NCBI GenBank assembly: GCA_003557965.1
Contig: PWND01000094.1
Span: forward strand, 1 to 30,027
Origin: Bacteroidales bacterium
Lineage (GTDB): Bacteria; Bacteroidota; Bacteroidia; Bacteroidales; UBA7960
Length of the DNA: 30,027 bases
Direction: 5' to 3'
Every line of letters begins with the position of its first letter. Positions within the stretch are counted from its first letter, which is position 1. Below are positions 1 through 7,590 of the stretch, one piece after another. The notes below the pieces were generated by a model that saw only the letters and a list, made by a program, of their open reading frames with translations, had not been told where the DNA came from and ran no database searches. The translations under genes were made by a program, and so were the position numbers.

Positions 1-1827
1 GAGATAGATAATAATAAATGCATCTTGTGTGGAAGATGCGTAAGAATATGCAAGGAAGTTGTTGGTGCCAATGCTCTTGGTTTTGTCAACAGGGGTTTCG
101 ACACATTTATCGCGCCAAGCCTAAATAAAAAACTGGCTGATGCTAATTGCGAATCTTGTGGAATGTGTATTTCTACATGCCCTACCGGTGCTTTGGTGGA
201 AAATGTGCCATTTAAGCCGGGGCCAATTAATCCTGACACTCTTAAAACCATTTGTAATTATTGCTCGCTTGGTTGTGAAATAAATCTTCACTATAAATCA
301 AGTTTCTTTACTAAATCGAGTGGTAATAATGGTTTTATCAATAAGGACGGCAATATTTGCAAATATCCGAGATTTGGATACAGACATCTAAATAACAAAC
401 ATCGTATTGAGAAGCCATTACTAAAGAAAGGCAATAAACATGTTGAGATAACATTTAACGAAGCATACAAAATAATTGCCGATAAGATATCCAGTGTAGA
501 AGCTGATGAAAATGTATTTTTTGCCGGAGCCAGGCTTAGCAATGAGGAAATATATATGATACAAAAACTCGCCAGGGCAGGTGCAAAAACGAACAATATC
601 TCAAACTTTCATTACCTTGGGCGTGGATTATCTTATAAAGATAACTGCAACTATAATATTTCTCCTGAGCAAATAAAGGATGCTGACCAATATTTTATTA
701 TTGGTTCAGAATTAAATCTCGATAGTGGCGTTTTGGGCTTTGATATTTTTAGCGAAAACTACCATAATGAAAAACCTGTTTGCCTGATCACAGAAAAACA
801 GGAAAGCGCTATGGCTCATAAAGTTGACAATCTGCTTAAAATAAAATCATATTATCACTTTGTGAAAGCTGCAAACCATTATATTATTTCCAACAATCTG
901 CAAAACTCTGTTTTTATTAAGGGCCACTGTGAGGGTTTTGATAATTATAAAAATGAAGTGTCAGGTGAAAACTTTGACAGTTTATTAAACAATGCAGGCT
1001 GTAGTAAAGCAGACATCGCTGAATTTGTTGAGAGTTATAATAAAGTACACAAATCTGTTATTATATTTTCAGAGAAAAACATTACAAATGAAGCATGTAT
1101 TGAGCTGCATAACTTATGTTTGCTAACCGGTAAAAAGGGAAAAAATGCAACCGGGCTGCTTGCAGTAAAAGAGAAAAATAATTCTCAAGGTTTATTTGAT
1201 ATGGGAGCTTTCCCGGAAATTATTCCGGGAGCTGAAGATTCCAGTGATAAAACAGCTACAGAAGCTATGTTTAAGCACTGGAACTGTAAAGAAATAAGCT
1301 TAAACCCCGTAAACATAAAAGAAAAACTGGATGACGGCTTATTTAAGAATATCTTCATTTTTGGAGAAGATCCGGTTGGCTGTTCAGGTAATGGCAATAC
1401 AGTTTCTAACGTACTACAAAAGGCTGATTTTCTGTTAGTTCAGGAGTTTTTCATGAGTGATACTGCAAAACTTGCTGATTTAATATTGCCGGCATCAATG
1501 AATTTTGAAACCGGGGGTAGTTACGCAAATACATGGAAATATATTCAGCAATTTGAAAAATCTTATAACGGAAAAATATCACAGCATTCTTTTAATCAAT
1601 TAGTTGAAATTCATAAAGCTGTTGGAATAACAAGCAACATTGAAAAACCTTCTGATGCTTTAATGGAATCAGCATCATTAATTGAAAAAACAAACTCTGA
1701 AAAGAAAGATAAGTTGGTTTTCAAATTAACAAAACCCGGTAATAACCATATGATTTTCGAACATGGTTGTGACTATATTGTTAAGCTTTTTAATGATGAA
1801 TATAAAGATGCTTTTGAGACTGAATAA
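1..1827 (+). CDS. NuoG/formate-dehydrogenase-like iron-sulfur protein (5' partial)
   Basis: The frame is open from the first base, so the N-terminus (normally a 2Fe-2S ferredoxin domain) lies outside the window; the TTG at 25 sits inside a cysteine motif and is not a start. Visible in order: a CxxCxxCxxxC 4Fe-4S motif (CILCGRCVRIC) at once, a second one (CESCGMCISTCP), then a molybdopterin-type Fe4S4 segment CNYCSLGC with a later GNICKYPRFGYR, followed by a molybdopterin-oxidoreductase-like body ending in motifs such as GEDPVGC and LILPASMNFETGG. No Cys or Sec is seen where formate dehydrogenases bind Mo, and the usual C-terminal dinucleotide-binding domain is short. I infer an electron-transfer subunit of an NADH-linked dehydrogenase or hydrogenase rather than an active formate dehydrogenase. 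A ferritin-like gene follows after 33 bases on the same strand. The family is firm; the complex it serves is not. Confidence 0.8.
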   Translation, partial: EIDNNKCILCGRCVRICKEVVGANALGFVNRGFDTFIAPSLNKKLADANCESCGMCISTCPTGALVENVPFKPGPINPDTLKTICNYCSLGCEINLHYKSSFFTKSSGNNGFINKDGNICKYPRFGYRHLNNKHRIEKPLLKKGNKHVEITFNEAYKIIADKISSVEADENVFFAGARLSNEEIYMIQKLARAGAKTNNISNFHYLGRGLSYKDNCNYNISPEQIKDADQYFIIGSELNLDSGVLGFDIFSENYHNEKPVCLITEKQESAMAHKVDNLLKIKSYYHFVKAANHYIISNNLQNSVFIKGHCEGFDNYKNEVSGENFDSLLNNAGCSKADIAEFVESYNKVHKSVIIFSEKNITNEACIELHNLCLLTGKKGKNATGLLAVKEKNNSQGLFDMGAFPEIIPGAEDSSDKTATEAMFKHWNCKEISLNPVNIKEKLDDGLFKNIFIFGEDPVGCSGNGNTVSNVLQKADFLLVQEFFMSDTAKLADLILPASMNFETGGSYANTWKYIQQFEKSYNGKISQHSFNQLVEIHKAVGITSNIEKPSDALMESASLIEKTNSEKKDKLVFKLTKPGNNHMIFEHGCDYIVKLFNDEYKDAFETE

Positions 1828-1860
1828 TTAAATCTTAGTAATTAATTAAAAAGTAATATT

Positions 1861-2319
1861 ATGGCAGAATTTAATAGCATAGATGAGATTCTTGATTTTG
1901 CAATCAATGCAGAGCAAGAGGCTGTTGATTTTTACACTCAGCTTTCATCTATAGTAGTTAACGCTGAAATGAAAAGCACATTTCTTGAGCTTGCAAAAGA
2001 AGAAATGGAGCATAAGGCAAAGCTTAAAAAAGTAAAAGAAGAAAAGGTTTTTGAGTCGAGCGGACAAGAAAAGGTTACAGACTTAAAGATTGCTGATTAC
2101 GTTGAAAAAGTAAAGCCAAGTCCTGATATGGAATACTCTGATGCTTTAAAACTGGCAATGCGAAAAGAAAAAGCTGCATTCAGGCTGTATTCAGCATTAG
2201 CAGACAGGGCTTCAAAACCTGAGTTACGTAAGGTATTTGAAGAATTAGCTAATGAAGAAGCAAAACATAAGCTTCGGTTTGAATTAGAATATGACGAATA
2301 TGTTTTAAGAGAAAACTAA
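1861..2319 (+). CDS. Ferritin-like diiron protein (rubrerythrin-type, no rubredoxin domain)
   Basis: A 152-residue protein made of one four-helix diiron bundle. The expected iron ligands are visible as two ExxAxxxY helices and two ExxH helices: E18, E48/H51, E103 and E133/H136. There is no C-terminal CxxC...CxxC rubredoxin domain, so it is not a classic rubrerythrin; it resembles the short ferritin-like proteins annotated as ferritin family or rubrerythrin-like. Family members use the diiron site for peroxide or oxygen removal or for iron oxidation, usually in the cytoplasm of anaerobes. It sits 33 bases after the iron-sulfur oxidoreductase gene and is probably cotranscribed, which fits protection of oxygen-sensitive clusters (inference). 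The ATG at 1861 is the only reasonable start, as the bundle begins right after it. Confidence 0.85.
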   Translation: MAEFNSIDEILDFAINAEQEAVDFYTQLSSIVVNAEMKSTFLELAKEEMEHKAKLKKVKEEKVFESSGQEKVTDLKIADYVEKVKPSPDMEYSDALKLAMRKEKAAFRLYSALADRASKPELRKVFEELANEEAKHKLRFELEYDEYVLREN

Positions 2320-2331
2320 TAGTACAGCTCC

Positions 2332-2395
2332 TGATCTTTATTATATCAACAATTTGATAATATTATTAATCAGATTTCTGATTGTATTGTAGCTG
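2332..2395. terminator. Weak hairpins between convergent genes
   Basis: The 84 bases between the ferritin-like stop (2319) and the DUF6588 stop (2404) hold two short inverted repeats: TATCAA/TTGATA with a 4-base loop (about 2344-2359), and AATCAG/CTGATT with a 4-base loop (about 2368-2384). They lie in AT-rich sequence between convergent genes, a normal place for a shared terminator. The stems are only 6 bp and AT-rich, so this is a tentative call. Confidence 0.3.
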
Positions 2396-2403
2396 AAAAA
2401 TCC

Positions 2404-3486
2404 TTATCTGAAAGAAAATGCAATGCCTGCAGAAGCTACAGAGTAGTGGGCATAGGTATAGTCAAAGTTTAGGTGAAATAACCCTAATTTAAATGTCATA
2501 CCAATGTTGTACCTTGGAATATATTTATTAGCATCTCCTTGAACAGTAAAGTCAATAGGGTCTTTGCCACCCACACTATCATCAGTAAAAACAACCTCTC
2601 CTCCTTCAACTGTAGGTATGGGATAATATCCCAGCATTTTTAGATTAGCTGTGTTGGCAGCAAACCCGACAGAGCCATACACTACAAAAAACGGTATATC
2701 TATTGAGCCTATCAGGTTAGCTGTATAACTATTTACATCAAAAACTATTTCCTGGTTATCAAAGCTAACATCATCAGACGTCATATCAATAGCATTTTCA
2801 TTAATAAGTTCTGGGCTAACATTAACTGCTGAAGAAGTGTTAAAATTAGTATAACCACCCATAATTGAGAGGTTTATTATTGGAATTCTGTCAATTACAG
2901 GAAGCCACTGCTTAATACTATGCTTAATTCCAAAACCATAAAGGCCCATTTTTCCGGTGCTGCCAATTTCAATATTTGGCAAATACCTGACAATAATGTC
3001 GGTATCAAAAGGTAAGCCCACCCCTGCCTGCAACACAGGAGTTGGGATATAACCAACGCCTGTGCCATTTGGCACTTTAAATCTTGTTAGTTCATATCCA
3101 TGTGCATGATAAGCTAATTCAGGCCTGTTATCATCTCTTTTCCCTGAAAAAGTAGGTGCAATTCCATCTCCCTCGCCGGTGAGTTCAAGTGCTGATAAGT
3201 CGTACGATCTTGCAACAGAAGGTACTACTGCGGTATTAAATGAAATTGTGATATCAAAACCAAGCAAATTATGAGGCTTGGCAGTGTTATACCAGCCAGA
3301 ATTTAAGTTTGCACCAAAAGCATCAATAAAAGGGGTAAGATAAGCTTCTGATATCTGTTCAGCATCAGACACACCACCTGAAACAAGTTGGCCCATAATA
3401 TCAAGTTGTGAATATCCTTTACCCGGTAACATGCTACAAACTGCAAAGCATAATACTAAAGTGAGTTTTGCTATTTTTGTTTTCAT
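2404..3486 (-). CDS. Exported DUF6588-family protein
   Basis: A 360-residue protein from the ATG at 3486. That start is preferred to ATGs further upstream because it gives a clean signal peptide: MKTKIAK, then a hydrophobic run (LTLVLCFAVCSML) and a likely cut near GYSQ. The rest alternates short beta-like segments, with many Gly and aromatic residues, and ends in an aromatic-rich strand finishing FSFR, as expected for an outer-membrane barrel or barrel-like periplasmic protein. The fold and sequence style match DUF6588, a Bacteroidota family of unknown function; this is from recognition, not a search. It is transcribed on its own between convergent and co-directional neighbours; rny ends 138 bases upstream. 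No catalytic motif is visible. Confidence 0.7.
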   Translation of the reverse strand: MKTKIAKLTLVLCFAVCSMLPGKGYSQLDIMGQLVSGGVSDAEQISEAYLTPFIDAFGANLNSGWYNTAKPHNLLGFDITISFNTAVVPSVARSYDLSALELTGEGDGIAPTFSGKRDDNRPELAYHAHGYELTRFKVPNGTGVGYIPTPVLQAGVGLPFDTDIIVRYLPNIEIGSTGKMGLYGFGIKHSIKQWLPVIDRIPIINLSIMGGYTNFNTSSAVNVSPELINENAIDMTSDDVSFDNQEIVFDVNSYTANLIGSIDIPFFVVYGSVGFAANTANLKMLGYYPIPTVEGGEVVFTDDSVGGKDPIDFTVQGDANKYIPRYNIGMTFKLGLFHLNFDYTYAHYSVASAGIAFSFR

Positions 3487-3623
3487 ATATTTAAAATTTT
3501 TCAAACCGGCCTGGAAATTCGCACGCATAAACATTATCTTGAGTGTAAATGTATTATTCATGCTCATAACATCATGTTCGGTTTTTTAATTAATAAATAA
3601 AACTTTTTCAATGTCAAAGAAAA

Positions 3624-5165
3624 TTATTTGGCAAATGAAACTGCCCTGATTTCTCTAATAACAGTAATTTTTATTTGACCCGGATATGTCATTTCCGTTT
3701 GAATTTTTTTAGATAAATCGTATGCTATTTCTTCGGCTTCTTTATCAGTAACTTTTTCTGATCCAACAATAACCCTAAGTTCCCTTCCTGCCTGAATAGC
3801 ATAAGTTTTTACAACACCGGGATATGAAAGAGCCAGTTCTTCAAGGTCGTTTAGTCTTTTTATATAAGATTCGACTACCTCTCTTCTTGCCCCTGGCCTT
3901 GCTCCAGAAATAGCATCACAAACCTGTATTATTGGAGAAATCAGGCTGTTCATTTCTGTCTCATCATGATGAGCGCCAATAGCATTGCATATTTCTGGTT
4001 TTTCTTTATATTTCTCTGCGAGTTTCATTCCAAGTATTGCATGAGGAAGATCTGGTTCATTATCAGGCACTTTGCCAATATCATGCAGCAATCCTGCTCT
4101 TTTTGCAAGCTTAGGATTTAATCCCAGTTCGGCTGCCATTGTAGCAGCTAAGTTTGCCACTTCACGGGAATGTTGCAGCAGGTTTTGTCCATAAGACGAC
4201 CTGTACTTCATTCTTCCTACGAGCCTTATCAACTCATGATGCAAATTATGAATGCCCAGGTCAATTGATGTGCGTTTTCCTATTTCTATAATTTCCTGTT
4301 CTATTTGTTTTTGAGTTTTTGCAACAACTTCTTCAATTCTGGCCGGGTGGATACGCCCATCAGTAACAAGCTTATGCAGAGAAAGCCTGGCTATTTCTCT
4401 TCTCACAGGATCAAATCCGGAAAGGATAATTGCTTCCGGGGTGTCATCTACAATGATTTCTACACCGGTTGCAGCTTCAAGCGCCCTTATGTTACGGCCT
4501 TCTCTTCCAATAACTCTACCCTTAATCTCATCATTTTCAATTGGGAACACAGAAACAGAATTCTCTAATGCAACTTCAGTGGCAGTGCGTTGAATGGATT
4601 GAATAACAAGCTTTTTTGCTTCCATATTGGAATTAATTTTAGCTTCATCCATTACATCTTTAATATATGCTTGCGCATCTTGCTTTGCTTCGCTTTTTAA
4701 GGTTTCTATTAGTTGAACCTTAGCCTCCTGTGATGACATCCCACTAATTGCTTCCAGCTTTTCAACCTGAAGGTTATAAGTTTTTTCCAAATCCTGTTGC
4801 TTCCTGTTTACTATCTCCAGCTGGCTGTTCAGATTATCCCTTATGACATCTAAGTCTTTCTGCTTTCTTTGTAGTTCTTCAGCTTTTTGAGAAAAGCTTG
4901 CTTCTTTTTGCTTTAGTTTATTCTCTTGTGCTATTAAACCTTTAGATTTTTCCGATACATACTCCTCATGCTCGGCTTTAAGTTGGATGAATTTCTCTTT
5001 AGCCTGAAGCATTTTTTCCTTTTTCATTACTTCTGCTTCAGCAATAGCTTCTTTAAGAACCCTTTGGCTTTTCTTTAAAACCGCTTTACGCATAATTGTA
5101 ACAGAAGCAGCAAGTCCCAAGCCAAGGCCAACTATACCAATTATTATATAGATTAATATTTCCAT
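3624..5165 (-). CDS. rny: Ribonuclease Y
   Basis: A 513-residue protein with the full RNase Y architecture: one N-terminal membrane helix (about residues 2-24), a long Lys/Glu/Gln-rich coiled coil (about 30-200), a KH RNA-binding domain with the GRVIGREGRNIRALE motif (about 215-280), and an HD domain carrying LLHDIGK and GAHHDE (about 330-440). RNase Y is a membrane-anchored endoribonuclease that starts decay and processing of mRNAs; the HD-motif His/Asp residues bind the catalytic metal. Length is typical. It lies downstream of a 6S-like RNA and zapA on the same strand, an order I recall from Bacteroidota. The upstream 5170-5225 region is AT-only sequence with no clear TAnnTTTG box, so it may be read from the upstream transcript. 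Confidence 0.96.
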   Translation of the reverse strand: MEILIYIIIGIVGLGLGLAASVTIMRKAVLKKSQRVLKEAIAEAEVMKKEKMLQAKEKFIQLKAEHEEYVSEKSKGLIAQENKLKQKEASFSQKAEELQRKQKDLDVIRDNLNSQLEIVNRKQQDLEKTYNLQVEKLEAISGMSSQEAKVQLIETLKSEAKQDAQAYIKDVMDEAKINSNMEAKKLVIQSIQRTATEVALENSVSVFPIENDEIKGRVIGREGRNIRALEAATGVEIIVDDTPEAIILSGFDPVRREIARLSLHKLVTDGRIHPARIEEVVAKTQKQIEQEIIEIGKRTSIDLGIHNLHHELIRLVGRMKYRSSYGQNLLQHSREVANLAATMAAELGLNPKLAKRAGLLHDIGKVPDNEPDLPHAILGMKLAEKYKEKPEICNAIGAHHDETEMNSLISPIIQVCDAISGARPGARREVVESYIKRLNDLEELALSYPGVVKTYAIQAGRELRVIVGSEKVTDKEAEEIAYDLSKKIQTEMTYPGQIKITVIREIRAVSFAK

Positions 5166-5274
5166 TTTGTTAAGTTTGTTTATGATTATTACATATTAAT
5201 TAATATATATATAAACATTTAAGCTTTTGGTTTTGTTTATGATGCCCAAATGTTAAATATTCTATTTTTTTGAT

Positions 5275-5306
5275 TTTTAGGAAATAAAAAACCCGCACTA
5301 TTCAAA
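5275..5306 (-). terminator. Terminator-like 3' end of the 6S-like RNA
   Basis: The 3' arm of the closing stem (TGCGGGT on the minus strand, 5291-5297) is followed at once by six T residues and ATTT. Pairing is to the distant 5' arm at 5476-5482, so this is not a compact hairpin terminator; it may instead mark the processed or terminated 3' end. Confidence 0.4.
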
Positions 5307-5482
5307 GAGGTTTAGATGAAACCCCGGTGTATACATGGTTAGGACAACCGAGCCTTTTCAAGCTTCCTGTGATTGCTATGCAATTACCTGTAAGGTATCA
5401 GGCCTGCTCTACGAGCCCCGAGTTGTTACTATTTTGTGTTTTCTGTTGAGTTTCAAAAACGTATATTTGAATAAATGCGGGT
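5291..5482 (-). ncRNA. ssrS: 6S-like RNA (SsrS)
   Basis: The 343-base gap between zapA and rny contains a long-range stem. On the minus strand the 5' arm ACCCGCATTTATTCAAA (5466-5482) pairs almost perfectly with the 3' arm TTTGAATAGTGCGGGT (5291-5306). Inside it further pairing is visible, including GTTTCA with TGAAAC and GTTGT with ACAAC, giving one long irregular rod with a wide middle, as in 6S RNA. The 3' arm runs straight into TTTTTTATTT (5281-5290), a terminator-like tail that sets the strand as minus. 6S RNA binds housekeeping RNA polymerase as a promoter mimic, and its location next to zapA is known in several phyla. Length is about 190 nt. No convincing -7 box precedes it, so it may be processed from the zapA transcript. 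The 125 bases between it and rny hold only AT-rich sequence. Confidence 0.75.
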
Positions 5483-5508
5483 GTATTGATATTTTTTTCA
5501 AAGACCGA

Positions 5509-5802
5509 TTAATCTTTTTCCAGATAGTCATTTATAAGTTTATCAATATTAAGAAGCTTTTCTTTTAAAGGTTCCTGATACTGATATGCTTTTTCCATTT
5601 TTAATAATTCCACACCAAATTGCAATATTACCATTGCCAATAAATCCTGCTTATCTCTAAAAGCATAATTATCTGCGTATTCTTGCAGGTTTTTGTTTAT
5701 TACCTGGCTAGCCTTTCTAAGTGTTTGTTCTTCTTCTTCGCTTGCAACACTTAATCTATAAGGCCTGTCAGCAATTATTACAGAAATTAATTGTTCCTTC
5801 AT
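5509..5802 (-). CDS. zapA: Cell division protein ZapA
   Basis: A 97-residue protein with the ZapA layout: an N-terminal beta-sheet globular part (EQLISVIIADRPYRLSVASEEE) and a C-terminal helix that forms the dimer/tetramer coiled coil (about residues 55-95). ZapA binds FtsZ at midcell and bundles its protofilaments. Length is normal. It starts 18 bases after the stop of a small coiled-coil gene, and the 6S-like RNA lies just downstream, giving the common order coiled-coil / zapA / 6S RNA / rny. The coiled-coil partner and zapA are probably one transcript from the -7 box at 6133-6140. Confidence 0.9.
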   Translation of the reverse strand: MKEQLISVIIADRPYRLSVASEEEEQTLRKASQVINKNLQEYADNYAFRDKQDLLAMVILQFGVELLKMEKAYQYQEPLKEKLLNIDKLINDYLEKD

Positions 5803-5820
5803 AAGTGTGAAATTTTGCGG

Positions 5821-6105
5821 CTATCTGTTTAAGAGTGAATAACACTTATCAATTTCCCGCAAAAGATCATTAATTTTTTGTTTTGCTTGAAAAGAATCTC
5901 CATTTTCAAGCGTTTTTGCTACTTTAAGCGTTTGTAATTCTTGTTTTAGCCTAATGATTTCCTCATCTTTTCCAATAATGATTTCTTTTAAGCCACTCAG
6001 CTCACTATTTAAATCACTATTTTTTGTTTTTAACTGGTCAATCTGAATAAGCAATCTTTTTATTTTCGATTCTATTCCATCAACAACCAGCGGCAATTCA
6101 TCCAT
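5821..6105 (-). CDS. Small coiled-coil protein, probable ZapA partner
   Basis: A 94-residue protein that is almost wholly coiled coil: IESKIKRLLIQIDQLKTKN through LKQELQTL (about residues 8-62) with heptad Leu/Ile spacing, then a short C-terminal helix. I take the ATG at 6105 (MDELPLVV) rather than an in-frame ATG at 6135, because a good -7 promoter box (6133-6140) covers the earlier codon and its extra residues (MLCKKKCYFK) look unlike a protein start. Its position 18 bases before zapA and its size recall ZapB-like division proteins and the small coiled-coil genes found before zapA in Bacteroidota. A role with ZapA at the division ring is an inference from position and shape. Confidence 0.75.
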   Translation of the reverse strand: MDELPLVVDGIESKIKRLLIQIDQLKTKNSDLNSELSGLKEIIIGKDEEIIRLKQELQTLKVAKTLENGDSFQAKQKINDLLREIDKCYSLLNR

Positions 6106-6132
6106 CTTAAAATAGCACTTTTTTTTGCATAA

Positions 6133-6140
6133 CAAAGGTA
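6133..6140 (-). promoter_or_regulatory. -7 box for the coiled-coil/zapA unit
   Basis: TACCTTTG on the minus strand matches the Bacteroidota -7 consensus TAnnTTTG. It would start transcription near 6126, about 20 bases before the ATG at 6105. No clear -33 TTG was found at the usual distance. It rules out translation from the ATG at 6135. Confidence 0.5.
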
Positions 6141-6264
6141 TGATTTTTATATTAAAATAACTACTTTTTTAAGAAATAATAAACACTCATTTCATTAAGA
6201 TTTCTTTCAAACTGGTTTAATATTAAAAATAAAGTTAATTATTATAAATTAACCGCCCTATGTC

Positions 6265-6296
6265 TTGCTTTTTATTTGCCTTATCTATTATATTTG
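6265..6296 (+). promoter_or_regulatory. Bacteroidota-type promoter for the DUF2851 gene
   Basis: TTG (6265-6267), then 21 bases, then TATATTTG (6289-6296), an exact TAnnTTTG box with good spacing. The expected start point is near 6303, giving a leader of about 13 bases before the ATG at 6316. Confidence 0.6.
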
Positions 6297-6315
6297 CATA
6301 TTAATCTAAATTGCT

Positions 6316-7590
6316 ATGCGCGAGGAGTTTTTATCTTACATTTGGGAATATAAATTACTCTGTAGTAAATCACTTACAACTACAGCAGGAAAAGAACTGG
6401 AAATAATATCACCCGGGATAAAAAATAATAATTCAGGCCCTGATTTTTTAGCAGCTAAAGTCAGAATAGGAAATACTATTTGGGCCGGAAATGTTGAAAT
6501 TCACCTAAAAACATCAGATTGGCGACATCACGGACATCATAATGATCCTGCATATTCAAATATAATATTACATGTGGTTTTTGAGGATGACACATCTGTC
6601 AACAAAAACAAATGCTTATATCCTCAGCCTTGTTTAGAAATTAAAGAGCAAATTAATAAGGAGTATTTTAAAAATTTTCAGGCACTAATAAACAACAAGG
6701 CCTGGATTCCATGCCGTTCAAATATTAATGAGACAGGAGGCGTGGTTTTGTCAAGTTGGTTAAGCCGTTTGTTAGTTGAGCGTTTAGAAAGTAAATCGGG
6801 AGAAATACTACACTTTTTAAAATATTTTAATGGCAACTGGGATGAAACCTTTTATTACTTTTTAGCAAAAAATTTTGGCTTTAAAAAAAACAAAACAGCA
6901 TTTGGCATTTTAGCACAAAAAACGCCTTATAGCTTGTTATGGAAGCATAAAGACAAATTGCTTCAGATTGAGGCATTGCTTTTCGGACAAGCAGGATTGT
7001 TAGATGAAAGCTTAAAAGAAGTTTACGCAAAAACTTTGTTCAACGAATATAGTTTTTATAAAACAAAATATGCACTTCAAAGCCTTGACAAAAAATTGTG
7101 GAAATATGCAAAATTACGTCCTGCAAATTTTCCTGGACTGCGAATTTCACAGTTTGCAATGTTAATTTTTAAGTCTGGGAAACTTTTTAGTGAACTTGTT
7201 TTGAATGAAAATATTGAAAGCATAAAAGAATCATTAAGAGTAGAGTGTTCGCCTTTTTGGTTGGACCATTACAGGTTTGATAAAAAATCAGTAAGAAAAA
7301 GTAAAGCAATTGGAGAAGAGTCAATTAACAACATTTTAATTAACACTATTCTCCCTTTTATGTTTGTATATGGGAAAGAAAGGATGAACACAGCTCTTAC
7401 TGAAAGGCCAATAGAGTTTTTGAGTAAGCTTCCGGCTGAACAAAACCATATTATCAATAAGTGGAAATCTTTAGGGGTTAAACCATCAAATGCTGCTGAT
7501 TCTCAATCATTAATAGAACTTAAAAAGAATTACTGTACTGCAAAAAAGTGTTTGAAATGCCCAATAGGCCACAAAATAATAAGCTCTTAG
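6316..7590 (+). CDS. DUF2851-family protein
   Basis: A 424-residue cytoplasmic protein with no signal peptide or membrane segment. The N-terminal block (SGPDFLAAKVRIG, then WAGNVEIHLKTSDW, residues about 40-70) and the C-terminal cysteines (CxxxxCLKCPIG, last 20 residues) fit DUF2851, a family of unknown function widespread in Bacteroidota. The PD (42-43) followed by E61-x-H63-x-K65 on beta-like segments, then a His-rich HHGHH (71-75), resembles a variant PD-(D/E)XK nuclease core; this is an inference from spacing only. The C-terminal cysteine cluster could bind a metal. It has its own promoter and is convergent with a histidine kinase gene, their stop codons overlapping by two bases. Confidence 0.8.
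   Translation: MREEFLSYIWEYKLLCSKSLTTTAGKELEIISPGIKNNNSGPDFLAAKVRIGNTIWAGNVEIHLKTSDWRHHGHHNDPAYSNIILHVVFEDDTSVNKNKCLYPQPCLEIKEQINKEYFKNFQALINNKAWIPCRSNINETGGVVLSSWLSRLLVERLESKSGEILHFLKYFNGNWDETFYYFLAKNFGFKKNKTAFGILAQKTPYSLLWKHKDKLLQIEALLFGQAGLLDESLKEVYAKTLFNEYSFYKTKYALQSLDKKLWKYAKLRPANFPGLRISQFAMLIFKSGKLFSELVLNENIESIKESLRVECSPFWLDHYRFDKKSVRKSKAIGEESINNILINTILPFMFVYGKERMNTALTERPIEFLSKLPAEQNHIINKWKSLGVKPSNAADSQSLIELKKNYCTAKKCLKCPIGHKIISS

Noticed and set aside
1..1827. Active formate dehydrogenase
   Set aside because: No Cys or in-frame TGA (Sec) is found at the Mo-binding position and the C-terminal dinucleotide-binding domain is short.
3487..3567. Longer N-terminus for the DUF6588 protein
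   Set aside because: The upstream in-frame ATGs would bury the signal peptide behind 27 residues; the ATG at 3486 gives a proper export signal.
5335..5568. A 77-codon plus-strand open frame
   Set aside because: It covers the 6S-like RNA and the 3' end of zapA, runs antisense to both, and has no protein-like features.
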